Below the pieces are notes generated by a model. The model was not told where the DNA came from. It was given only the letters and a program-made list of their open reading frames with translations, and did no database searches. DNA of 64,000 nucleotides from Sequoia sempervirens (taxonomy: Eukaryota > Streptophyta > Pinopsida > Cupressales > Cupressaceae), in assembly GCA_007258455.2 (NCBI GenBank), contig VDFB02047230.1, positions 152,755,797-152,819,796 of the forward strand, written 5' to 3'. Below are positions 1-10,315 of the stretch, one piece after another. Numbering within the stretch: position 1 is the stretch's first letter; the number at the start of each line of letters is the position of its first letter. The position numbers were made by a program, and so were the translations under genes.

Positions 1-890
1 CCACTTTTCAAACACCTTGGAAGGACAACAGAAGGGTGTCATCATCATCTCTAATTGCTAGGGGCTGGAAGGCTCGTAGTCTTTGAACACCATCTGAACT
101 TCTCTGTGCTCATTGGCTTAGTTAAAGAATCAACAACATTCATCAAATTCTCTACCTTAACCAACTTCACCCTACCATCTTCGACCACATCTCTAAAAAA
201 ATGATATTGTACATCAATGTGCTTGGGCCTTGCATGAAACGTTGGGTTCTTGGCTAGACATATTGCACTCTAAGTGTCGCAATAAATTGTCACTACACCT
301 TGTTTTATTCTAATATCTAAACATAGTATCTTAATCCAAATGGCTTCTTTACAAGCATGAGTAGCTACCATATGCTCCACTTCAATAGTGGAAAAATTAA
401 CCACAGCTCATCACCTACTCATCCAACTAATTGCACCACCAAATAAAGTAACACACATAAGCACTAGTGGATCTTCTACTATCAACATCACCTGCCGAGT
501 CTGAATCCACATACCCATGGAAATCAAGGGAAATATTGTATTCAGTCATATTAGTATGATATAATAAGGAATAATTTGAGGTACCATGTAAATATCTAAA
601 GACTCTTTTAACTACATCCCAATGAACTCTATCAGGATTAGACATATATCTGGAAAGAACTCCCACTACTTGGGAAATTTCTGTCTAGTACAGACCATAG
701 CATACATCAAACTTCCAATTGGACTTTGGTAAGGAACTCTACTCATGTCTTCCATCTCTGATGGAGATGTTGGAAAATCTGAAATAGATAACTTTGTTCC
801 AACTAAAACAGGAACACACAATGGTCTATAATATTACATATCAAAACTCTATAAAATTGAGTTGACATAATTTCTTTAGCCAAACCATAG
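1..890 (-). pseudogene. Copia E pol C-terminus: RT end and RNase H
   Basis: This is the decayed end of the copia polyprotein. At 666-427 the translation gives the block before RNase H (SRYMSNP, VFRYLHGTSNY) and the RNase H start (GYVDSDSAGDVDSRRSTSAY). Below that, further frames give the tail around TLTKP-like SLTKPMSTEKF near 130. Numerous stops and frameshifts break it. RNase H would remove RNA from the RNA/DNA hybrid during reverse transcription. The 3' LTR expected just beyond is outside the window. The family assignment is secure and the exact limits are not. Confidence 0.75.
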
Positions 891-1620
891 CTTTCTATTC
901 ACTCTATCTCTTTTAATTTTGATCCCAAGAATGTGTTTAGCTGCACCAAGATCTTTCATTTCAAATTTAGCAATGAGTTGAGATTTTAGTCTTGAAATCA
1001 TACCTTTCCCTCTAATAATAAATAACATATCATCGACATATAATGCAATAAATACGAAATGATCACCATCAATTTTATAATAAACAAAATGATCTTATTT
1101 AGAATTCTCAAATACCAAAATCAACACATATGTATCAAATTTCTGGTACCACATCCTAGGACTCTATTTGAAGCCATACAAAAATTTCTTCAATTTACAA
1201 ACCAACTTACTTTTACCTTTCATCACATAGTGCGCTAGTTGAAGGTCATATAAATATCCTCCTCCAAATCACCATGAAGGAAAAAAGTTTTCACATCCAT
1301 TTCCTCAACCTCTAAATCATAAGCAGTAGCAGTAGAAAGAAAAAATCTAATGGATTTCATTTTTGCAATAGGAGAAAATATCTCACCATAATTAACACCC
1401 TCAACTTGAGAGTAACCTTTTGCAGCCAACCTTGCTTTGTAATTCTCAATACCTCCATCTAAACCAATATTTTTCATGAACACCCATTTACAACCAACAA
1501 GTTTTCATCCTTTAGTCAATGGTACAAGATCCCATGTATAATTATTTTTCAAAGACTCCATTTCTTCATCCATAGTAATATTTCAGGATTCTACATCATT
1601 CATACCTAGTGCCTCTTCTA
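890..1620 (-). pseudogene. Copia E reverse transcriptase
   Basis: The N-terminal RT block reads ARLAAKGYSQVEGVNYGEIF and VEEMDVKTFFLHGDLEED at 1483-1235, matching the copia motif K-x-R-L-V-A-K-G-Y-x-Q and D-V-K-x-A-F-L-x-G-x-L. The catalytic YVDD lies at 1040-1029. The segment between the two is frameshifted. It is followed directly by the RNase H region, as in all copia elements. It is clearly a dead gene. Confidence 0.8.
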
Positions 1621-2068
1621 TAGATCTAGGTTCATCCATTTTAGTATTTAAAGAAAAAATACATCTCCAATCATTAGGTGAATACCTTTCAAGTGGTTGT
1701 ATATGCCTTGTAGACCTACAAACAAGCTGAGTTGGAGGTTCTTCCTCCTTTTCTAAAGACCCAGAGCTAGATGAGTTCTCCACAACTTCGTGTCTATCCT
1801 TGGGCCTCGATTCAACTTTCTTAGGTGTAGGAGGAAATTGAATCACATCATCTTGCATCTTGTTTACTTTTTTTTGGATATAATGTAATAGAAGAAGGCT
1901 TAGTTTCTCTAAAAGTAACACTTCTACTGTGTATTACCTTATGTGCAATAGGATCCCAAAGCTTTTATCCTTTCACATCATAACTATATCCGATGAAGAT
2001 ATATTTCATAGACTTGTTCTCCAACTTTGTATGCTTCTCCTTTGGCACATGTGCATATGCCTCATAAT
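1583..2068 (-). pseudogene. Copia E integrase C-terminus and IN-RT linker
   Basis: From 2063 downward the frame reads EAYAHVPKEKHTKLENKSM and then a copia-type IFIGYSYDVKGYKLWDP-like block (one TAA stop), the usual end of the integrase core. A low-complexity acidic linker (1921-1583) leads to the start of RT. The upstream half of the same integrase is at 16594-17417; element C sits between them. The junction is in frame once the duplicated 5 bp are counted once. Confidence 0.8.
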
Positions 2069-2683
2069 TGTAAGAGAGGGGTACCAACCACATCAAGGCC
2101 CTAGGTCATGGAGAGCCAAGAGCGGAAGGCTTCCCTAACTTACCTCACTCTAAAGGGGTGTTTGATGCGAGGGATGAGAATGATGAGGACTATAAAGCCC
2201 TTCAATCACTATGCAGACTTGAATTTTAATATGGGCTAGGCAAGCTAGCTATTTGGAGGTGGTTCTATGCCTTAGACAACTCTCTGTCTAAGGATGGCAT
2301 TGCAGTTCTAGGATGTTAACATGGTGGGCTAGAGTCTCTTGGGCACATTGGCATCCATACGACCAAAAAATTATGAACATAGAGAAACTACCAAAAAAAA
2401 CTACTAGCAACCTAGCTAGTACAATCTAGATGGTAAGAAAAAAATGAGAAATTATGCAAAGTAAATAGTGAAATGATAAAGTAAGTAAAAAAGAATCAAG
2501 GTGACAAAGACAATCTCACAAAAGTGCCTATTCACGAGCTAGCTCTAAATGCACATCCACCTACACACAAGAAAGAGGGAAAGTTGTTGGGGTTTTATAG
2601 GGTCTTGCCTCAGTGAGACCCCCATTTTGGTGTTTCCACCTCCACGGACAACCAAATAGCAATGATAGAGAAATATATGATAA
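2069..2683 (-). repeat. Element C 3' LTR, distal piece
   Basis: First 615 bp (plus-strand view) of a ~1.3-kb LTR whose remainder is at 9005-9689. It starts TGTAAGAGAGGGG. It aligns on the opposite strand with the right end of the F LTR (36356 back to ~35800), which confirms the boundary. Element D interrupts it at the duplicated gataa. Confidence 0.8.
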
Positions 2684-3463
2684 TGATGTAGGATTTCCAA
2701 GAAACCAAAAATATTTTCATTTTAGTTTGTTCTTGTTTCAGTTTTTGTTTAGTTCAAGTTGGAAGATTCAACATTTCATCATATTTTCTCACTAGACCCT
2801 GTGGATCTATGTTTACATCATGGACATGTTTATTTTCCTTATTCTAGGATTTGAGCATGATTGGATCTTTTTCCTGAAAGTTATCGCTTCCATATTTAGT
2901 GGCAGTTTCTTGAACCAGCACCATAATAATTTTCAAGCCTAATGGCTAGTTTGAGCACTTGTAGATCTTGACGGTGTGATTTGAATTGTTCCATGGAGTG
3001 TCCCCGACCTTAATTATAGGTCCACACTTCATCCTATGCATTCATCAAGGAGTAATTCAAATTTGAGGCCGACCTATTCATGCACACGTTACATTTTCTT
3101 TCATTGGAGATTGTAATGATCTTTGGCTGATGCAAAAGATTCTTGATTTTTGGATATGATATAAAGCTTGTAATAGATCATTAGGATAGAAAAAGTTGAT
3201 TAAGTAGAATAATAGAGATTGGATATGTAATATTTTCACTTGTGTTAAGGATTATATAGGAATATTGTATTTTGAGCATGTATCAGGCCTATGAGCCCAA
3301 TTTGTAAACCCAAAAGTTGTTGGCTATTTGTAATTGAAATTTTTGATAATAAGAATGTTTAAATCTGATTTTTCCTCCATATTATGTGTTACTTTTGTTG
3401 TGTAAATCTTGCTACATGGTCTAGACTGTTCTCTTTGAGGACCCTCCTATCATGGTTGCACCA
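2684..3463 (+). repeat. Element D 5' LTR
   Basis: It aligns over most of its length with 8216-8999. It begins TGATGTAGG and ends GGTTGCACCA just before the PBS. The first ~30 bp align poorly with the 3' copy, suggesting a small deletion in one LTR. Confidence 0.85.
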
Positions 3464-3466
3464 GAT

Positions 3467-3483
3467 TGGTATTAGAGCCAGGT
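3467..3483 (+). other. Element D primer binding site
   Basis: TGGTATTAGAGCCAGG lies 3 bp after the LTR end. It resembles the plant initiator-Met tRNA complement TGGTATCAGAGC with one C-to-T change. It primes minus-strand DNA synthesis in this family. Confidence 0.85.
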
Positions 3484-3587
3484 TCATTTCGTGAGAGATT
3501 GTCAGAGTTTGTGGAGTCTTGTTGAAGATTTGTTGTGGGGTGGCAGATTGAGGATCCAACCCGTAGCTACAAAGGACTTGTGTAAAG

Positions 3588-4700
3588 ATGGTGGGAAGAA
3601 GAAATGGTAGAGGAAATGGAGCACATGGAAATGTAGACCTAGCTATGATGGAGATGTTGAGAGGAATTGTTGCTAGATTGTAAGCAGTCAAAATGGCCTA
3701 GAGGAGAGGTTGACTAGTTGATGATGTGAGTGATGAAGAGGTAGAAGAATAGGAAGAAAGGGAAAGAGAAAATAAACCTGGCCTAGATCAGGGAGAAGAG
3801 AGGTTCATAAGAGCCCTAACTAGGGTAAATACTAGACCACATTTCAATCCACCAGATTATAATGGCATGTTGGATTCAGATGAATTACTTGATTGGATAA
3901 CAAAGATGGAGAAGTATTTTTATTTTGAAGGAACTACTAAAGACAAGAAGGTGAAATTTTCTTGTACAAAGTTGAAAGGACATCCATCCCTTTGGTGGGA
4001 AAATTTGCAAACAAATAGGAAAAGAAGAGGAAAGGAGAAGATAAAATCATGGGATCATATGGTGAATAAGTTGAAGACAAAGTTTATGCCTGTAGATTAT
4101 TAGATCAACTTGTTCTGAAATTTGCATAATTTGAAGCAGAAGGAGTCAAGTGTGATGGAGTATACTGAGGAGTTCTACAAGTTGAATATCAGATCCAGAC
4201 ATTTAGAGGATGAGGTCGAGCAAGTAGCCAAATATGTGAATAGTTTGAGGTCATCTATATAGGATGAGATCATTTTGATCAAGTTGTAGAGTGTGGAGGA
4301 GGCATATCAATGTGCCCTAAAAGAAAAAGAGAAGCTAAATAAAAGACATGAGCAGAGACAAAGAGGAAGAGGTGGAAGATTTTAGAGAGGAAGAACTTTT
4401 ACTGGATGAGGAAGAGGATCTTTTGCAGATCAGAATAAGGATAAGGAGGTTAGTAAGAATGATAATTCATATCATAGAGATTATGGAAACTCTTATCAGA
4501 GAGGACAATATGGTGGTTATCGAAATGAGGGTTACAAAAGAGATGATAGGGGACAAGAGAAAAGAGTATTCAACATAAATTGTTTTAAGTGTGGTGGAGA
4601 AGGACATAGACCATTTGAATGTAATCATGGAGAGACAAGAAAAAAGGCATAGAACAATAGAAGAAAATCCTTTGCTGAGGAGGATCATGCTAGATCATAT
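3588..4700 (+). pseudogene. Chromovirus D gag
   Basis: Capsid/nucleocapsid part of the polyprotein. The chosen start ATG at 3588 is the first in the long frame after the PBS and stays in frame with PR and RT. Visible features are an Arg/Gly-rich start, a retrotransposon gag block (DWITKMEKYFYFEGT, KLKGHPSLWWENL, at 3867-4103), a KEKEKLNKRHEQRQRGRGGRF basic stretch, and one complete CCHC zinc knuckle (CFKCGGEGHRPFEC, 4581-4622). About ten stops interrupt it; most are TAG or TAA where Gln is expected, so C-to-T decay explains them. Confidence 0.85.
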
Positions 4701-4721
4701 AACAAACCGAAAGAGGGAGAA

Positions 4722-5180
4722 GTGTTGGTGAACAAAAGAGTATTGTGTCAAAGTGAAATGGAGCAGGAACTATTGCAGAGAAAGAATTTGTTTCAGACTC
4801 GATGCAAGGTAGTTGGTAAATACTGCAAAGTGATTGTTGATAGTGGAAGCTTTGAGAACCTAGTTTCTAAAGAAATGGTGACTAAATTGAAATTACAAAG
4901 ATTGAAACACCCAAAACCCTATCATATAGCATGGATTCAAGATGAGCATAAGATACTGGTAAGTGAACAAGGTTTGGTAAAATTGAAGATAGGAAATTAT
5001 CACGATGAAGTTTAATGTGATATCATGCCTATGGATGTATACCATGTTTTGTTGGGAAGACCTTGGAAGTATGATAGACAAGCTATTCATGATGGAAAGA
5101 AGAACACCTATACCATTTTTTCTAATGGGATGAAGTAGACTTTGTTGTCATTGAAGGATGTTTCTAAAGTTTAGGTTTGT
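4722..5180 (+). pseudogene. Chromovirus D aspartic protease and PR-RT linker
   Basis: It continues the gag frame. The catalytic motif VDSGS is at 4836-4850 and is followed by FENLVSKEMVTKLKL. The family-typical MDVYHVLLGRPW block (about 5030-5070) marks the end of the protease fold. Stops lie at 5013, 5136 and 5172. The protease would cleave the gag-pol polyprotein within the virus-like particle. Confidence 0.8.
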
Positions 5181-6720
5181 ATGCATGCTAGAATTTTTTT
5201 GGTTGATGGAAGGATATTTTTGGATGGATTGAGACATGAGAACATGTTCTATGCCTTGGTTCCTTATAAAGTTGAAGACTTGAAGCACGTAGAAGAACAA
5301 CCAACAGAGATAAAGGAGTTGCTAAAAGAATATGAAGAGATCATTTCAGATAATGTACCTAATGGATTGCAACCTATGAGGAGTATTAGTCATTGCATGG
5401 ATTTGATTCCTAGAGATATTTTTCCTAATAAAGCAACACACCAGATGACACCTGCAGAGAATGAAGAGTTTAATAGACAAGTTCAAGAGTTGTTTAGGAA
5501 GGGTTTGATCAGAGAAAGATTAAGTCCATGTGTAGTGCCTATTGTGTTAGCACCTAAGAAGGATGGGGAACGGAGGGTGTGTATAGAATTTAGAGCCATA
5601 AACAAAATCATGGTGAAGTATAGATTTCCTTTTCCCCAGATGGATGATATTATGGATTTTTTGAGTGGAGCTAAATACTTTACAAAGATAGATTTGAAGA
5701 GTGGATATCATCATATCAGAATCAGAGAAGGGGATGAGTGGAATACATCATTCAAGACAAATGAAGGATTGTATGTGTATTTGGTGATGCCTTTTGGACT
5801 AACAAATGCACTGAGTACTTTCATGAGGATGATGAATGAGGTATTGAAGAAATTCTTGGGTAATTTTGTGATTGTGTATTTGGATGACATCTTGATTTTC
5901 AATAAGACTAGAGAAGAACATTTGTTACATATAAGACGAGTTTTGCAAAGGTTGAGGGAAGAGCAGTTGCCAATAAACATTAAGAAGTGTAGTTTCATGA
6001 AGGAAGAATTGGTATATCTGGGATTTGTGATATCTTTGGATGGATTGAAGATGAATCCTAAAAAGGTAAGATAAATTTTTGAGTGGCCTAGACACTAGAA
6101 ACCATTGGAGAGGTAAGATCATTTCATGGATTGGCTAGTTTCTACCAGAAGTTCATTAGGAATTTTAGTTCTATTTGCAGTCCTATGACAAAAAAATTGA
6201 AAGGAGATAAGAAGGATTTTAGGTGGACATATGGAGCAAACCGAAGTTTTGAGTTGTTCAAACAAAAGTTGATTGAGCAACTTGTGTTGGACTTACTGGA
6301 TTTTGATAAGGTATTTCAGGTAGATTGTGATGCAAGTGGAAATGAAATTGGAGTAGTATTGAGTCAAGAAGGAAGACCAGTAGCTTATTTCAGTGAGAAA
6401 TTGAATGATGCTAGGAAAAGATATTCAATGTATGATCAAGAGTTTTATGCCATAGTTGAATCCTTGAAGAAGTGGAGACATTACTTGTTTCCTAAGGAGT
6501 TTTTGTTGTATACAGATCATCAGGCACTGCATTATTTCTACAGTTAAGGTAAGTTGAATCAGAGACACATGAGATGGGTGGAATTCTTGTAGAGTTATAC
6601 TTTTATTTTGAAACATAGGAGTCAAAATTCAAATAGAGTTGTTAATTCTTTGAGTAGGAGAAGGAATTTACTAGCAGAGATGAGAGTGGAGGTATTAGGC
6701 TTTGATGAATTGAAAAACTT
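5181..6720 (+). pseudogene. Chromovirus D reverse transcriptase and RNase H
   Basis: The 297-codon open stretch 5181-6074 holds an almost intact RT: the N-terminal segment LIRERLSPCVVPIVLAPKK, FTKIDLKSGYHHIRI, VMPFGLTNA and catalytic YLDD at 5877-5888. After a frameshift and the 6072 stop, the frame resumes at 6131 with [18 protein letters not shown]. RNase H follows, with DCDAS (about 6320), [20 protein letters not shown] and TDHQALHYF. The tether to IN continues to about 6720. This is the longest intact RT in the window. Confidence 0.9.
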
Positions 6721-6859
6721 GTATGAGGAAGACCTGGATTTTGTATAACCTTGAAGAGCTTGTAAAGAACCAGTTCTGGAGGATAGGAGTCAATGGTTGG
6801 ATTATTTCATTCAAGAGGATATGTTGTTCATAGGGAATCAGTTGTGGATACCCTAGAGT

Positions 6860-7960
6860 TCAATGAGGGATAGCTTGGTGAAAGAAAAACATAGTGGAGG
6901 ATTGGCAAGACACTTTGGAATTGATAAAACAATAGCATTGGTTAGTGATAATTACTTTTGGCCACAGATTCATAAGGATGTTAGGAAAATTGTGCAGAGT
7001 TTAATATTTTGTCAACTTGCAAAAGGGAGTATTCAAAATATTGGATTGTATAAGCCTTTGACAGTTCTAGAGAGACCTTAAGAGGACATCAGCATGGATT
7101 TCATACTTGGTTTTCTAAAGATGCAGAGAGGTAATGATTCTATATTTGTGGTGGTGGATAGATTTTCTAAAATGGCACATTTTATACCTTGTAAGAACAC
7201 AATAGATGCAATAGATGTAGCAAGCTTGTTTTTCAAGGAAGTGGTTAGATTGCATGGATTACCTAGGAGTATTATTTCAGACAAAGATACAAAGTTTGTT
7301 GGTTACTTTTGGAGGACACTTTGGAAGAAGTTACAAACAAATTTAAAGTTCAGTTCTACTTTTCACCCATAGTTGGATGGACAGAAAGAAGTAGTAAATA
7401 AGAGTTTGGGGAATTTGCTGAGATGTTTGGTTAGACAGAAGAATCAAAGTTGGGATTTAGTCCTTACACAAGTAGAGTTTTCCTACAATAATTCAATGAA
7501 CAAGAGTACTGGAAAGACACCTTTTGAGATTGTTACTAGAGTTCATCCTAGAAGTATATATGAATTGTGAGACATCAGTAAGGAAGATTAAAGGATTGCA
7601 AAAGAAGAGGAATTTGCAGAACATATGAAGAAAGTGCATACTCAAGTGAAGAAACAATTGGAAGATATGATCCAGAAGTATAAGGAGCAAGTAGATGAAG
7701 AGAGGAGGCATAAGGATTTTGAAGTATTAGATGAAGTGATGGTGTATTTGAGGAAGGAAATATTTCCAGTTGGAACATACAATAAGCTCAAGATGAGGAA
7801 GTTTGGACCCTAGAATATTTTGAAGAAATTTGATTCAGGAATTGCATATGAAGTAGAGTTACCTGATGGCGTGGGTATATCAACTATATTCAATATTGCA
7901 GATCTACATCCATACCATGAAGCAGAATTCAATGAAGACAATAATGTAAAATTGGAGAAT
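6860..7960 (+). pseudogene. Chromovirus D integrase
   Basis: The N-terminal zinc-binding region has the His part (LARHFGI) but one Cys of the CC pair is lost (SLIFCQLAKG). The catalytic triad is visible: MDFILGF (D, ~7096), SDKDTKF (D, ~7279) and LDGQKEVVN (E, ~7387). The C-terminal part shows the GKTPFEIV and [10 protein letters not shown] blocks and ends with FNIADLHPYH. It is one frame throughout, with stops at 7079, 7370, 7568 and others. The integrase would insert the cDNA. Confidence 0.88.
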
Positions 7961-7989
7961 CATTTTCCTAAACAACAATAAGATGAGAT

Positions 7990-8146
7990 AGAAAAAAATT
8001 TGGATACTAGAGATGGGAGGAGAATGCATGGAAGTAATTACAAATAATATCTTGTGAAATGGAAGGGCAGACTAGTGGAGGATTATTCTTGGATTTCTCA
8101 AGCTAAGGTAAACTGTATTGGTTTTCCTTTAGCCCCAACAAATTGA
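7990..8146 (+). pseudogene. Chromovirus D chromodomain
   Basis: It lies at the polyprotein C-terminus: YLVKWKGRLVEDYSWI at 8048-8098 matches the chromodomain core (YLVKWKG, then W in the following helix). A TAA stop immediately precedes it. The family uses this domain to target integration to marked chromatin. The frame ends with TGA at 8144-8146. Confidence 0.85.
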
Positions 8147-8171
8147 GGACTTACTTTTTAAATAACCTTAG

Positions 8172-8999
8172 ATGTCTAATGCAAGAGCATCCTTGGTTCT
8201 TGGCAATCTTGCATCAACCAAAAATATTTTCATTTCAGTTTGTTCTTGTTTCAGCTTTTGTTCAGTTCAACTTTTTAGATTCAACATTTCATCATATTTG
8301 CTTACCAGACCCTGCTGATCTATGTTTACATCATGGACATGTTCATTTTCCTTATTCCAAGATTTGAGCATGATTAGATCTCTTTTTGGCAAGTTATCAC
8401 TTCTGGATTTAGTGGCAGTCTCTTGAACCGAAACTAGAATAATTTTTAAGGCTAATGACAAGTTTGATCTCTTGTGGATCTTTCCCATAACTTGCGGATC
8501 TTGATGGTGTGATTCAAATTGTTTCGTGGAGTGTCCCCAACCTTAATTATAGGTCCACACTTCATCCTATGAATTCATCAAGGAGTAATTCAAATTTTAG
8601 GCCGACCTATTCATGCACATGTTACATTTTTTTTCATTGGAGATTGTAATGATCTTTGGCTGACATAGAAGATTCTAGATCTGTGGATATGATATAAAGC
8701 TTGTAATAGATCATTAGGATAGCAAAATTTGATTAAGTAGAATAATAGAGATTGAATATGTAAGATTTTTGCTTGTGTTAAGGAGCATATAGGAATATTG
8801 TATTTTGAGCATGTTGTATCAGGCCTGTGAGCCCAATCTATAAACTCAGATGTTGTTGACTATTTGTAATTGAAATTTTTGATAATAAGAATGTTTAAAT
8901 CTGCATTTTCCTCCATATTCTATGTTGCTTTTGTTGTGTAACTCTTGTTTCATGGTCCAGACTATTCTCTTTGAGGACCCTCCTACCGTGGCTATACCA
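8172..8999 (+). repeat. Element D 3' LTR
   Basis: It is a copy of 2684-3463. The first clearly aligned base is about 8216 and the start at ~8172 is estimated. It ends GGCTATACCA directly before the duplicated gataa. No clean polypurine tract is visible in front of it. Confidence 0.75.
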
Positions 9000-9004
9000 G
9001 ATAA

Positions 9005-9689
9005 AGAAGTAAAGAAGGAAAGCACATGAATAACACTAAAAAATAGTATATAGCTACTCAACCAAATCATAAAGGAAGGAGTGAAAATATTACCACCTCT
9101 ACCAAGAGCTCACTAGCCAATGATGGAGAAAGAGAGCTTAAACAATCACCAAAGCCTCAAATGTTATGAAGGGAGGTGTTGCAAAATGTCAAGCCCCTGC
9201 TACAATGGCTTGCTTCACATTTTCTCGATGGAGTATTGTTGTTGGAATGGAGTGTTGGAGTGTTATTGAGAGTGAAAACCAAGGTGAGAATGTTTGAGAA
9301 TGCAAAGAAGGATGAGTTGGATGCTTAGAAGATGAAAAAGGAGATCAATTGAATAAAGAATGGAAGAATTTGAAGGAGGAAGGAGAGAATCTTCCATTTT
9401 CTAGGTCGGTTGGTCGAAGAGGGACATTACAAATCGATCCCAATGGGAAGTGTAATGCCTCTACCAACTTCAGATGTAGGAATCCATCAAGGACATAAGT
9501 GTGTCACATGAACATCTGCACACTGTGTTGGCATCCCTAAAAAATATTCTTCTACCGACACAACAAAAAGATTCCAACTTCAAGTAATGAAATAAGCTAA
9601 TGTGGAATTTTGCATTCAGATTTGGTTTTCTAAGGTGATGAAGTGTAAAAAAGGAATTTGCGTAAGGGGTGAAAATTCACTCCTATACA
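9005..9689 (-). repeat. Element C 3' LTR, proximal piece
   Basis: Continuation of the LTR begun at 2069 after the element D insertion. It matches 15900-16593 and, on the opposite strand, F's LTR start at 35059. Its end CTATACA abuts the polypurine tract. Confidence 0.85.
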
Positions 9690-9702
9690 TTTTTCCCCCA
9701 CT
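9690..9702 (-). other. Element C polypurine tract
   Basis: Read on the minus strand, AGTGGGGGAAAAA runs directly into the LTR start TGTATAGGAG. Element F has the same junction at 35046-35059. It primes plus-strand DNA synthesis. Confidence 0.85.
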
Positions 9703-9879
9703 TTAGTGAGCACGAATATTGATGAGTTCTTTGCAAAAGTAGATTGAAGAGTGAATAGGGTTAGAAATTTATACTTGAACCATCAAGAAAGTAGACCACA
9801 ATTTGGAAAGCTTGAAAGTGCAAGGTAAGCAAAGGACTTCATAGCCCTACAAAACTATGAAGTTGTATATCAAAATCAT

Positions 9880-10315
9880 CTTAAAGGCCTGCATACCTGC
9901 AAGGAGGCAACCTCCAAGATCTCTCACATGAAGGAAGGCATGAGAGGCAAGAACCTCATAGGCCCACTGACCTACAAGGAAGGTGTCCTCCAAGATCTCT
10001 CACATGGAGGAACCCCAAGAAAATCACCCTATTGACTCGTAGACCTGCAGTGGAGCAACCCCCAAGATACATCACATGGAGGAAGCTAAGAAGAAGCACC
10101 CTACAAACCCATAGACCTATAGGGAGGATGTCCTCCAAGATCTCTCACATGAAGGAAACACAAAGAAATTTCCCTATAGCCCTGCAAACCTACAAGGAAG
10201 GTGTCCTCCAAGATCTCTCACATGAAGAAAACCCAAAGAAAGTTCCCTATAGACTTGTAGACCTACAAGAAAGTGACCCCCAAGATCTCTCACATGGAGG
10301 AAGCTCAAGGTTGGA
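9880..10315. repeat. Tandem array, about six copies of a ~73-bp unit
   Basis: The landmark CAAGATCTCTCACATG (or a close variant) starts at 9915, 9991, 10063, 10136, 10209 and 10281, giving spacings of 72-76 bp. Each unit also carries a TAGACCTACAAGGAAGGTGTCC-like segment. It lies in the 3' non-coding part of element C. The matching part of element F (34740-35040) has no such array. Confidence 0.85.

Larger units (their letters stand above)
2684..8999 (+). mobile_element. Element D: Ty3/gypsy chromovirus, nearly full length
   Basis: The two LTRs are 2684-3463 and ~8172-8999, with tips TG...CCA and perfect target duplication gataa (2679-2683, 9000-9004). A PBS of initiator-Met-tRNA type follows the 5' LTR. 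The internal region is one gag-pol frame, gag-PR-RT-RNase H-IN-chromodomain, from 3588 to 8146. It is broken by a single frameshift near 6075-6130 and many in-frame stops. The order plus the chromodomain identifies a chromovirus. It sits inside the LTR of element C. Confidence 0.9.

Noticed and set aside
2071..2546. Treating this stretch as an unrelated insert because the other C LTR lacks it
   Set aside because: The complete F LTR contains the same sequence at its right end, so it is LTR and the other copy is truncated.
4348..4578. Glu/Arg-rich open frame within D gag
   Set aside because: It overlaps the gag frame out of phase; the gag frame is supported by domain blocks and the zinc knuckle.
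9880..10315. Regular 73-bp repeats resembling a CRISPR array
   Set aside because: Whole units are repeated without unique spacers, in a plant retroelement; it is a plain tandem array.
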